Source: Anaerolineae bacterium
GTDB taxonomy: Bacteria; Chloroflexota; Anaerolineae; B4-G1
DNA: 19,582 nt
Assembly: GCA_016783285.1 (NCBI GenBank)
Contig: JADHWW010000033.1
Coordinates: 1-19,582 of the forward strand
Direction: 5' to 3'
Below, in pieces: positions 7,352-13,304 of the stretch. Positions within the stretch are counted from its first letter, which is position 1, and each line of letters starts with the position of its first letter. The notes beneath the pieces are model-generated. The model was not told the origin of the DNA. It worked only from the letters and a program-made list of their open reading frames with translations, and searched no databases. A program made the position numbers and the translations under genes.

Positions 7352-7387
7352 CCGCCCCGTAACCCACGAGGGTCACGGGGCGGCCGT
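7352..7387 (+). terminator. Intrinsic terminator after the ecf operon
   Basis: Arms CCGCCCCGT (7352-7360) and ACGGGGCGG (7375-7383) pair perfectly, with an inner ACCC/GGGT stem and an ACGA loop. CCGTTTC follows, a weak T-tract. It lies 22 nt after the ecfT stop. Confidence 0.7.
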
Positions 7388-7485
7388 TTCCCCCTTCGGC
7401 GAGAGCCACTATGCGGCTTCTTCGCCCACTTGCACACGCCCTCTGGGCACTCCTCGAGATATGGACAATCTCCAGTTTACTCGTC

Positions 7486-7514
7486 TTGACAAAATTCGGA
7501 TTCTGGTGTATAAT
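7486..7514 (+). promoter_or_regulatory. Perfect consensus sigma70 promoter
   Basis: TTGACA (7486-7491), a 17-bp spacer and TATAAT (7509-7514) match the consensus at every position. It points at the 52-aa ribbon-helix-helix gene starting at 7547. Such strong promoters often need repression, which fits an autoregulating RHH protein. Confidence 0.88.
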
Positions 7515-7546
7515 TTTGCATAGCAAGCGTTATACAGGGCGATACG

Positions 7547-7705
7547 ATGGATATGATGGAAAAGAAGATCATCATCAGATTACCTGATGATCTGCACAAA
7601 GCGGTCAAGGATAAAGCCGAAAGGGAACTGCGTCCTGTGTCTGCTGTTGTTCGGAGGTTGCTAGAAAAGTGGGTGAAAGGGGAGGTTGACCTGGACGAGG
7701 AATAG
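7547..7705 (+). CDS. Small ribbon-helix-helix (CopG/Arc-type) DNA-binding protein
   Basis: 52 aa, from ATG 7547 to TAG 7703-7705. The sequence shows a beta strand KKIIIRLPDD (6-15) followed by two helices (about 15-28 and 31-43, the latter PVSAVVRRLLEKWV). This is the layout of RHH repressors and antitoxins, in which the strand pair of a dimer reads the major groove. The adjacent start ATGs (residues 1, 3, 4) leave the exact N-terminus open. No partner toxin is evident: the next gene encodes a winged-helix protein, so this may be a lone regulator or an orphan antitoxin. A perfect 8-bp inverted repeat with a 5-nt loop (7571-7591) lies inside its own coding sequence. It sits behind the perfect promoter and before a GC hairpin at 7715-7746. 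Confidence 0.8.
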   Translation: MDMMEKKIIIRLPDDLHKAVKDKAERELRPVSAVVRRLLEKWVKGEVDLDEE

Positions 7706-7714
7706 ACATAAACA

Positions 7715-7746
7715 GGGCCGTGCAGTGCGCGACCACCCCACGGCCC
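7715..7746 (+). terminator. Hairpin after the RHH gene, possible terminator
   Basis: GGGCCGTG (7715-7722) pairs with CACGGCCC (7739-7746) across a 16-nt loop, 9 nt past the stop codon. There is no T-tract, so intrinsic termination is uncertain. Confidence 0.35.
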
Positions 7747-7812
7747 CTAACCCAATCACTGACGGTCTTTGCGGGACAGCGACCGGGCTATCGGTATTAT
7801 ACCGCAGCCCAC

Positions 7813-7821
7813 TGCTATAGT
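7813..7821 (+). promoter_or_regulatory. Possible extended -10 (TGC-TATAGT) for the winged-helix gene
   Basis: TGC-TATAGT occurs 75 bp before the ATG at 7896. No -35 stands out. If used, it would make a leader containing the terminator-like hairpin at 7832-7874. Confidence 0.35.
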
Positions 7822-7831
7822 CAACCGATAT

Positions 7832-7874
7832 GGCCACCTGCTGTAGGCCGCCAGCGCAAGCAGGTGGCCGTTTT
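7832..7874 (+). terminator. Terminator-like hairpin in the leader of the winged-helix gene
   Basis: GGCCACCTGCT (7832-7842) and AGCAGGTGGCC (7859-7869) form a perfect 11-bp stem around a 16-nt loop, followed by GTTTT. It sits between the candidate promoter and the ribosome binding site AAAGGAGGTG (7882-7891). It could end upstream transcription or act as an attenuator. Confidence 0.55.
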
Positions 7875-7895
7875 GCATCACAAAGGAGGTGTAAA

Positions 7896-8468
7896 ATGTG
7901 TCTGTTCGAGGGATTCGAGAGGGTGCGGCTGGTGAAGACCGGCCCCCCTCTGAAGACGCGGCTGGAGTGGTGGATAGCCAGGTGGCACCACCGGATCACC
8001 ATCGCCCGCCTGCGCCACTTCCGGCGCATGCTGGAGCAGGATATGGCGCCGGAGGAGTGGACGCTGCTTGAGGCGCCGGCGGTGCTGCTCCTGGCCGAAG
8101 TGTGCAACACGCTGGCGCTGAGCGAGGAGGAGCGGGCCGACGTGCTGGGGCCGCAGGGGGTGCGGGCGCTGGCGGAGATCCTGGAGAGCCGCGCCGGTCT
8201 GGGGCCGGAGGGAGAGCGGATGCTGGCCGAGGCACTGGTGACCCGTGCGTATCCCGAAGGAGGCGTGCCGGTGCTCAACGAGCGGCAGAACCGAGCGCTG
8301 CTCTTCGTCGAGAAGCACGGCTCGATCAACCTAGCCGCCTACCGGCAACTGTGTCCCGACTGGTGCGACGAGACGCTGCGGCTCGACCTGGGCGGGCTGG
8401 TGCGTCAGGGGCTCTTGAGCCGCAACGGGCGCAACAAGGGCACGTACTACACGGCAGCGTCGTTCTGA
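7896..8468 (+). CDS. Uncharacterised protein with C-terminal winged-helix domain
   Basis: 190 aa. The ATG at 7896 is chosen because AAAGGAGGTG lies immediately upstream at ideal spacing. Residues 1-120 are basic then Leu/Glu-rich helical, with no family I recognise. Residues about 127-187 (LNERQNRALLFVEKHGSINL ... LRLDLGGLVRQGLLSRNGRN then KGTYYTA) form a winged helix of the type found at the C-terminus of RecG-like/Fic-associated ATP-binding regulators and DeoR-like proteins, with the wing ending in the characteristic GTYY. It is probably a DNA-binding regulator. It is encoded 83 bp before the zinc-ribbon/LAGLIDADG gene on the same strand, so the two may be co-expressed. The role is unknown. 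Confidence 0.65.
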   Translation: MCLFEGFERVRLVKTGPPLKTRLEWWIARWHHRITIARLRHFRRMLEQDMAPEEWTLLEAPAVLLLAEVCNTLALSEEERADVLGPQGVRALAEILESRAGLGPEGERMLAEALVTRAYPEGGVPVLNERQNRALLFVEKHGSINLAAYRQLCPDWCDETLRLDLGGLVRQGLLSRNGRNKGTYYTAASF

Positions 8469-8479
8469 GCGGCCGGAAC

Positions 8480-8515
8480 GGGGAGGGGACGTCGTTACTC
8501 TGACATTCCCTCCCC
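8480..8515. other. Hairpin between the winged-helix and zinc-ribbon/LAGLIDADG genes
   Basis: GGGGAGGG (8480-8487) pairs with CCCTCCCC (8508-8515) over a 20-nt loop. AAAA rather than T follows, so it is not a normal plus-strand terminator. It might influence coupling of the two genes. Confidence 0.4.
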
Positions 8516-8540
8516 AAAACGTGAAACGCAAAACGTGAAG
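8516..8540. repeat. 14-bp period repeat upstream of the LAGLIDADG gene
   Basis: AAAACGTGAAACGC (8516-8529) is followed by the partial copy AAAACGTGAAG (8530-8540), which runs into the ribosome binding site. A related 14-bp tandem repeat (containing GTGAAACGTGAC on the minus strand) overlaps the start of the inositol monophosphatase-family gene at 14987-15014. Confidence 0.6.
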
Positions 8541-8551
8541 GGAGTTGGGAA

Positions 8552-9901
8552 GTGGCGAAGCGCAGGGCCAAGAGAAGGAGAGGCAAGAAACGGGACGAGT
8601 ATCTGCTCAACGGTTCAGTCATATTCTGGTCGCAGCGGTTCAAGGACCGGCGGGAGCGGAGGCGGGTGCCCGTCAGATGCGGGCAGTGCGGGCTCGTGCG
8701 CGAGATAAGCACGGGCAGGGCACGCAGGGAGGACTTCACCGGCCTGTGCCAATCCTGCGCCCAGATGAGGACAGAGGACCAGGTGCTGGCAAATGGCTCC
8801 GTCGTCCTTTGGTCTAAACGGGAGGAGGAGCAGGTGCCCGTCCGCTGTGGGATGTGTGGCCGGGTGCGTGAGGCGACGACGAAGCGGGCATACAAGTCGA
8901 ACTTCACCGGTCTGTGCCGTGCTTGCGCTTGGGGCTACAAGACGGAGGACGAGGTGTTGGCGAACGGCTCCGTCGTCCTCTGGTCGAAGCGGGGGGAGGG
9001 GCGGGTGCCGGTGCGCTGTGGGATGTGTGGCCAGGTGCACGAGGTGAACGAGAACTCGGCACAAAGCTCGGGCTTTGTCGGCTTGTGCCACGCCTGCGCC
9101 AGCGCCTGGCGGAAGATCCACATCCCCCGCCGGACGCTCGAGCACCTGTACAATGAACTGGGACTAACCGCGGCCGAGATCGGCGACCAGCTGGGCTGCA
9201 GCAAGGCGCCGGTGCTCAAAAGGATGGAGGAGTGCGGGCTCGAACGCCGCCCCCCGGCCAATGTCTCCCAGACGCTGGTACCCGCGGAGGTGCTGCACTG
9301 GTCCTCCAACCTGGCTTACATCGTCGGTATGATCGCCACCGACGGCAACCTGGCGCAGGGGTGCAGCAAGGTCGTTTTCGGCTCCACCGACTACCAGTGG
9401 ATCGAGACTTACCAAGACCTCCTGCGCACCGAAGCCACGATGTATGTGACACCCCCGCAGAAACCTGGCCGGAAGATGTACTACAGCGTGGCCATTTCCG
9501 ACCCGGACTACCGCGCTTTCCTGGAGGGGGTGGGGCTGATGCCGGCGAAGACGAAAGAGCGCACGCTGGGGCCGCTCGACGTCCCCGATGCCTACTTCCG
9601 CGACTTCCTGCGCGCATGCATTGACGGCGACGGGGGCATCTACGACTACAAGGGTCTCCGGGTCGAGATCTTCTCCGTCTGCCGGCCCTTCCTGGCGTGG
9701 ATAGGGGAGACGGTGGAACGGCTGATCGGGCTGCCGTCCTCCGGCCTGTACTCGAAGCCCGGCGGACGGTGGATGCTGGCGTACTACAGCAGCAAAGCAC
9801 AGCGGCTGCTGCGCTGGGTCTACTACGCGCCGGACCTGCCGTGCCTGGAGCGGAAGCGGGAGGTATGGGAGATGTATCAGGCAAAACAGGCGTCCAAGTA
9901 A
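8552..9901 (+). CDS. Triple zinc-ribbon, helix-turn-helix and LAGLIDADG nuclease-like protein
   Basis: 449 aa from GTG 8552, with GGAG (8541-8544) seven bases upstream. The N-terminus is very basic (KRRAKRRRGKKR). Three tandem modules of about 56-57 residues each carry CxxC-x19-CxxC: Cys 43/46/66/69, 99/102/122/125 and 156/159/179/182. All are preceded by NGSV-[IV]-[FL]-WS and VPVRCG-x-CG and end in F-[TV]-GLC-x-[SA]-CA. Residues about 195-232 (LYNELGLTAAEIGDQLGCSK) are a helix-turn-helix. The C-terminal half has two LAGLIDADG-type helices, LAYIVGMIATDG (254-265) and FLRACIDGDGG (352-362), each ending in the acidic residue expected for metal-dependent DNA cleavage. Homing endonucleases of this class make site-specific breaks. 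Here the gene is free-standing, with no intron or intein host visible. Alternative roles are a domesticated transcription factor or an invasive free-standing endonuclease. Confidence 0.85.
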   Translation: MAKRRAKRRRGKKRDEYLLNGSVIFWSQRFKDRRERRRVPVRCGQCGLVREISTGRARREDFTGLCQSCAQMRTEDQVLANGSVVLWSKREEEQVPVRCGMCGRVREATTKRAYKSNFTGLCRACAWGYKTEDEVLANGSVVLWSKRGEGRVPVRCGMCGQVHEVNENSAQSSGFVGLCHACASAWRKIHIPRRTLEHLYNELGLTAAEIGDQLGCSKAPVLKRMEECGLERRPPANVSQTLVPAEVLHWSSNLAYIVGMIATDGNLAQGCSKVVFGSTDYQWIETYQDLLRTEATMYVTPPQKPGRKMYYSVAISDPDYRAFLEGVGLMPAKTKERTLGPLDVPDAYFRDFLRACIDGDGGIYDYKGLRVEIFSVCRPFLAWIGETVERLIGLPSSGLYSKPGGRWMLAYYSSKAQRLLRWVYYAPDLPCLERKREVWEMYQAKQASK

Positions 9902-9905
9902 GCAT

Positions 9906-9942
9906 GAAACCGCCCCACAGCGTATGGCTACGGGGCGGTTTC
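9906..9942. terminator. Bidirectional intrinsic terminator between convergent genes
   Basis: GAAACCGCCCC (9906-9916) pairs perfectly with GGGGCGGTTTC (9932-9942) over a 15-nt loop with an inner AGC/GCT. The A-rich 5' side and T-rich 3' side make it work from both directions. It separates the plus-strand LAGLIDADG gene (stop 9901) from porB (minus strand, stop at 9980). Confidence 0.85.
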
Positions 9943-9979
9943 TCCAGGTCTGACCGAGCTTATTCGAATTTGCAGTCTC

Positions 9980-10915
9980 CTATTCCTCGCCGCACAACTT
10001 CAACAGCCGTTCCCAGCGGCGATCCACCTCGTTCTGAAGTTCGTCAATCATGTGCTCGTTCTCCGGCCGGAAGACGTGGCGGAAGCGCCCCTGCCGCTCC
10101 AACCAGCGGATGACCGGCTTTTTCTCCTTCGGCTTGTAACTCAGCCGCCACTCACCGTCCTCCACCTCGAAAAGCGGCCAGTAGCAGGTGTCCACTGCCA
10201 ACTGGGTGATCTCGATGGTCTCGTCAGTCCCATGCCGCCAGCCGCGGGGGCAGGAGGCCAGGACGTTCATGAAGGCCGGCCCGCCGCAGTCCACCGCCTT
10301 GCGCGTCTTCTTCATCAGGTCGCGCCACCGGCTGGGCGCGGCCTGGGCCACATAGGGAATATTGTGAGCGGCCATGATCGCCGTCAAATCCTTGCGGAAC
10401 TGCTGCTTGCCGGGGATGACCTTGCCGGCCGGCGAGGTGGTCGTACTGGCGCTGTAGGGTGTCGCCGAGGACCGCTGGATGCCGGTGTTCATGTATGCGC
10501 CGTTGTCATAACAGCAGTAGAGAAACTGGTGTCCTCGCTCCATCGCGCCCGAGAGCGCCTGGATGCCAATGTCGTAGGTGCCGCCGTCGCCGCCAAAGGC
10601 GATGAACTTTATGTCCTGCTCCGGGATCTTGCCCTGCCGCACCATACTGCGATAGGCCGCCTCGATGCCGGCCATCGTGGAGGCCGAGTTCTCGAAAGCG
10701 TTGTGGATGAACGGCACGCGCCAGGCGGTGTAGGGATAGATGGTCGTCGCCACCTCCAGGCAGCCGGTGGCGCAACTGATGACCACCGGCTCGTCAATCG
10801 CCGCCAGCATCTGCCGCACGATGATCGAAGCGCCGCAGCCGGCGCACAGTCGTTGCCCCGGGGCCAGTCGCTCCGGGCGCTTGGATAATTCTTTAGGTGT
10901 CAGTTTTGTTGCCAT
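9980..10915 (-). CDS. porB: Pyruvate:ferredoxin oxidoreductase, beta subunit (TPP-binding)
   Basis: 311 aa. This subunit binds thiamine diphosphate and a [4Fe-4S] cluster, and together with alpha, gamma and delta oxidatively decarboxylates pyruvate to acetyl-CoA and CO2, reducing ferredoxin. Visible motifs are Cys ligands C24-x2-C27, C52 and C222 (SCPRGW), and the TPP motif GGDGGTYDIG (108-117) with Asn138 in CCYDNGAYMNTG. HNAFENSASTMAGIEAAY is typical of PorB. The length is normal. The ATG at 10915 is preceded by GAAAGGA lying inside the last codons of the PIN-domain gene, whose stop is only 4 nt away, so translation is probably coupled. It is the last gene of the operon and ends before the bidirectional terminator. 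Another 2-oxoacid (such as 2-oxoisovalerate) cannot be excluded. Confidence 0.9.
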   Translation of the reverse strand: MATKLTPKELSKRPERLAPGQRLCAGCGASIIVRQMLAAIDEPVVISCATGCLEVATTIYPYTAWRVPFIHNAFENSASTMAGIEAAYRSMVRQGKIPEQDIKFIAFGGDGGTYDIGIQALSGAMERGHQFLYCCYDNGAYMNTGIQRSSATPYSASTTTSPAGKVIPGKQQFRKDLTAIMAAHNIPYVAQAAPSRWRDLMKKTRKAVDCGGPAFMNVLASCPRGWRHGTDETIEITQLAVDTCYWPLFEVEDGEWRLSYKPKEKKPVIRWLERQGRFRHVFRPENEHMIDELQNEVDRRWERLLKLCGEE

Positions 10916-10919
10916 AACT

Positions 10920-11348
10920 CTATCCTTTCTCTATCTGGGCCAAAAATTCTTTGGGCTTCAGGATGCTGATTTCGTTTTCCACTACTTTGAAATCTCGGAC
11001 GTTCTTCGTCACAATAGCCTCAAGGCCATTCTTCTGAGCTATATGGAACTGAAGAGCATCCTCAAAGTCAGAAAATCGTTTATCGTCCAGGGCAAGATAT
11101 GTGATGTCGGATGTAAAGTCAAGCACTGTCAGACCCCTGATCATCTTGCGGGTTACTGCCCTGGCCCGCGCATCTCCCAAACGCTTCTCGCGGAAATAGT
11201 AGATGACCGCTACAGTCCACGCCGAAACATAGCCCTCAGCATCTGGGTCCCTAAAGTGCTCCAGAACAGTGAAACAAGTTCTCCAATCTCGCCGCTTCCT
11301 GGCTACATCCTCAAAGACATTTACGTCAATCAGCGTCGGCATATCCAT
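10920..11348 (-). CDS. PIN-domain toxin-like ribonuclease (PIN_3 type)
   Basis: 142 aa with the acidic active-site pattern of PIN nucleases: Asp8/Asn10 in LIDVNVFEDV, Asp94 and Asp97 in SDFEDALQ, and TKNVRDF (114-120) with the last conserved Asp119. FEDALQF, GYVSAWTVAVIYYF and SILKPKEFL match the PIN_3 group of toxin components. Such toxins are Mg-dependent RNases that cleave tRNA or other RNAs when freed from their antitoxin. The ATG at 11348 has GGAGG six bases upstream and overlaps the end of the preceding small gene by 23 bp, the arrangement expected of an antitoxin-toxin pair. All catalytic residues are intact. It sits between porA and porB in the same orientation, so it should be co-transcribed with them. 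Confidence 0.85.
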   Translation of the reverse strand: MDMPTLIDVNVFEDVARKRRDWRTCFTVLEHFRDPDAEGYVSAWTVAVIYYFREKRLGDARARAVTRKMIRGLTVLDFTSDITYLALDDKRFSDFEDALQFHIAQKNGLEAIVTKNVRDFKVVENEISILKPKEFLAQIEKG

Positions 11349-11631
11349 GGCGTTCCTCCAGAATGTTCGCCAGACGCCTCTTCTCGTCCTTAACTGGAAT
11401 ATCGTCGTCTATGCCGACCAGTTCCAGCAACTCGTAGTCTATTTCGATGTCAGGATACTCCGCTCGTATCTCGGCCGCCAAGGCGTCGAGCCTCAGTCGC
11501 TCAATTTCCTTCTTCACTCTCCTCACTCTGGCAGGATCGAAGAAGGGAGGCATTTGCTCCTCAACCTTATCCAGAAGGCCGATGTAGACCATAGTGCCCT
11601 GATCGAATTCTCTGGCTATGAGTGTAGACAT
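11326..11631 (-). CDS. Putative antitoxin partner of the PIN toxin
   Basis: 101 aa, from ATG 11631 with GGGAGGAAT just upstream. It overlaps the PIN toxin start by 23 bp. I do not recognise a family. The sequence is charged and predicted mostly helical: residues about 32-62 (DPARVRRVKKEIERLRLDAL and onward) look like a coiled or amphipathic helix, followed by an acidic stretch (DIEIDYELLELVGIDDD) that could wrap a basic toxin surface. No clear RHH, AbrB or HTH DNA-binding motif is seen. The antitoxin call therefore rests on gene order, overlap and size. Its start is 22 nt after the porA stop. Confidence 0.6.
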   Translation of the reverse strand: MSTLIAREFDQGTMVYIGLLDKVEEQMPPFFDPARVRRVKKEIERLRLDALAAEIRAEYPDIEIDYELLELVGIDDDIPVKDEKRRLANILEERHGYADAD

Positions 11632-11653
11632 TTTATTCCTCCCTCACGCTGCG

Positions 11654-12841
11654 TCACTCCCGCACACTCAAGTACGTCACCGAACGCTCCACCTGTCCCG
11701 TCTCGGCCATCTTGAGCGCGTCCCGGTAGACCCGTTCGATCTCGCTGGGCAGGATATCCCGCCCGCCCAGGCCGTAGACGTAGTCGGCCACCGGCGCCTG
11801 CACCCCGTGGAGCGCCAGCGCCGCCACCAGTTCCAGGAACAGGGGGCCGGCGTTGTTCATCGCGCCGAAGGAGATGGAACGATCCATCACCGCCACCGCC
11901 TTGAGGTGGCGCAGCGCATCCGTCAGTTCCTTTGCCGGGAAGGGACGGAAGAGACGCATCTTGAGCAGCCCCACCTTTAGCCCCTCGTCCCGCAGTTTGT
12001 CCACCACCACCTTTACCGTCCCGGCCGTCGAATTGGCGGCGATCACCGCCACCTCGGCGTCGTCCAGTTTGTAAGGCTCAAAAAGGCCATAGTTGCGGTT
12101 GAACTTTTTATTGAACTCGCCGGCCACTTCCAGGATTACCCCCTGGGCGTGCTCCATCGCCTCGACTTGCTGGCGCTTGTGCTCGTAGTAGTAGTCGTAA
12201 AAATCGAGCGGCCCGTAGGTTTTGGGGTGCTCCAGGTCCAACAGCGGCCACTGGGGCTTGTACTCGCCCACGAATGCTTTCACGTCGGCGTCGTCAAAGA
12301 CCTCTACCCGCTCCAGAGAGTGACTGGTGATAAAACCATCCTGGCAGACCGCCACCGGCAGCAGCACGTCGGGGTGCTCAGCGATGCGCACCGCCTGGAT
12401 GAGATTGTCATAAGCCTCCTGGCCGTTTTCCGAAAACAGGATGATCCAGCCACTATCGCGGATGCCCATCACGTCAGAGTGGTCACAGTGGATGTTGATC
12501 GGGCCCGACATCGCCCGGTTGACCAGGCTCATGACGATGGGACAGCGGTTGGAGGCGGCGATGTAGACGATCTCCCACATCAGCGCCAGGCCGTTGGCAG
12601 CGGTAGCGGTCATCACCCGCGCCCCGGCTGCCGAGGCCCCGACGCAGGCGCTCATCGCGCTGTGCTCGCTCTCCACGCAGACGAATTCTGTGTCCACCAG
12701 CCCGTCGGCCACAAAGTCGGCAAATTTCTGCACGGTGGAGGTCTGGGGTGTGATGGGGTAGGCCGCCATCACGTCGGGATTGATCTGGCGCATCGCCGTG
12801 GCGACTGCCTCGTTGCCGGCCAATGCTTCGAATTTGCTCAT
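11654..12841 (-). CDS. porA: Pyruvate:ferredoxin oxidoreductase, alpha subunit
   Basis: 395 aa from ATG 12841, chosen because AAGGAG lies seven bases upstream and MSKFEALAGNEAVA matches the usual start; the open frame continues further upstream (to about 13021), but there it overlaps porD in another frame. The alpha subunit contains the pyrimidine-binding half of the TPP site and the CoA/substrate region: AAYPITPQTSTVQKFADF (binding of the 2-oxoacid), ESEHSAMSACVGASAAGARV, and the C-terminal transketolase-like fold with MRLFRPFP and MDRSISFG. Length and motifs are standard. It is preceded by porD with a 4-nt gap and followed by the toxin-antitoxin-like pair, not directly by porB, which is unusual. 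Confidence 0.9.
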   Translation of the reverse strand: MSKFEALAGNEAVATAMRQINPDVMAAYPITPQTSTVQKFADFVADGLVDTEFVCVESEHSAMSACVGASAAGARVMTATAANGLALMWEIVYIAASNRCPIVMSLVNRAMSGPINIHCDHSDVMGIRDSGWIILFSENGQEAYDNLIQAVRIAEHPDVLLPVAVCQDGFITSHSLERVEVFDDADVKAFVGEYKPQWPLLDLEHPKTYGPLDFYDYYYEHKRQQVEAMEHAQGVILEVAGEFNKKFNRNYGLFEPYKLDDAEVAVIAANSTAGTVKVVVDKLRDEGLKVGLLKMRLFRPFPAKELTDALRHLKAVAVMDRSISFGAMNNAGPLFLELVAALALHGVQAPVADYVYGLGGRDILPSEIERVYRDALKMAETGQVERSVTYLSVRE

Positions 12842-12845
12842 TGTA

Positions 12846-13196
12846 TCACTCCTTGCACTTTGCTTCTTCGACCATGCGGATGCACAGGCGGGCATCATCT
12901 TGCGCCAGTTCCTCGCCAGCCTTCCTGATGACTTTGGCGTTGACAGGGCAGACCGCCGCGCAGATGCCGCAGCCCTTACAAAAGTCAAGATAGAAACCGG
13001 CCATCTTTTCGTTCTCGGCATCCACCAGGATGCTGGAATCGGGGCAAAAGAGCCAGCACTGCATACAGTGAGTGCACTCCGCCTCCCCTCGGACAGGACG
13101 GAAGGCTCGCCACTCGCCGGTCTTGTACTCGACCGAGCTGCCAGCCTCCAGGATCATCCCTCCGATGGGTATATCTCTCCACCCAGTTGCGTTCAT
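12846..13196 (-). CDS. porD: Pyruvate:ferredoxin oxidoreductase, delta (ferredoxin-type) subunit
   Basis: 116 aa. It carries two CxxCxxCxxxCP motifs: Cys 41/44/47/51 (CTHCMQCWLFCP) and Cys 73/76/79/83 (CKGCGICAAVCP), each binding a [4Fe-4S] cluster. The two clusters relay electrons from the TPP site in the beta subunit to external ferredoxin. The start at 13196 is preferred because AAGGAG lies eight bases upstream. A longer frame (to 13259) only adds residues encoded by the octamer repeat (YHLPIYQSTGLPIYQ) and an ATG too close to the binding site. porA follows after 4 nt. Confidence 0.88.
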   Translation of the reverse strand: MNATGWRDIPIGGMILEAGSSVEYKTGEWRAFRPVRGEAECTHCMQCWLFCPDSSILVDAENEKMAGFYLDFCKGCGICAAVCPVNAKVIRKAGEELAQDDARLCIRMVEEAKCKE

Positions 13197-13215
13197 TAAC
13201 ATTTCTCCTTGTTGG

Positions 13216-13262
13216 TATATTGGTAGACCGGTAGATTGGTAGATTGGTAAATGGTACACTGG
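13216..13262. repeat. Period-8 array (TAGATTGG) between porG and porD
   Basis: Units read TATATTGG, TAGACCGG, TAGATTGG, TAGATTGG, a 7-bp TAAATGG and TACACTGG. The array is 20 bp from the porD start codon and oriented opposite to the second array at 13273-13304, so the two can form a long imperfect stem. Confidence 0.85.
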
Positions 13263-13272
13263 TGCGATCTTT

Positions 13273-13304
13273 CCAATCTACCGATCTACCAATTTCCCAA
13301 TCTA
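13273..13304. repeat. Inverted period-8 array (CCAATCTA), overlapping the porG stop
   Basis: Units CCAATCTA, CCGATCTA, CCAATTTC and CCAATCTA. On the minus strand the array begins at the TAG stop of porG (13302-13304). It resembles the array at 14007-14046 in opposite orientation, down to the variant unit GAAATTGG. Confidence 0.85.

Noticed and set aside
7661..8329. 222-aa minus-strand frame opposite the winged-helix gene
   Set aside because: It is a Ser/Arg-rich shadow with no motif, and it would run against the strong ribosome binding site and promoters on the plus strand.
8552..9901. LAGLIDADG domain as part of an intein or intron
   Set aside because: There is no interrupted host gene, no intein splice motifs and no intron-like flanks; the gene has its own start site and terminator.
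11654..13021. Longer porA starting at 13021
   Set aside because: The extra residues overlap porD in a different frame and lack homology; the ATG at 12841 has a good binding site and the conserved N-terminus.
12846..13259. Longer porD starting at 13259
   Set aside because: The added residues come from the octamer array, and the ribosome binding site favours 13196.
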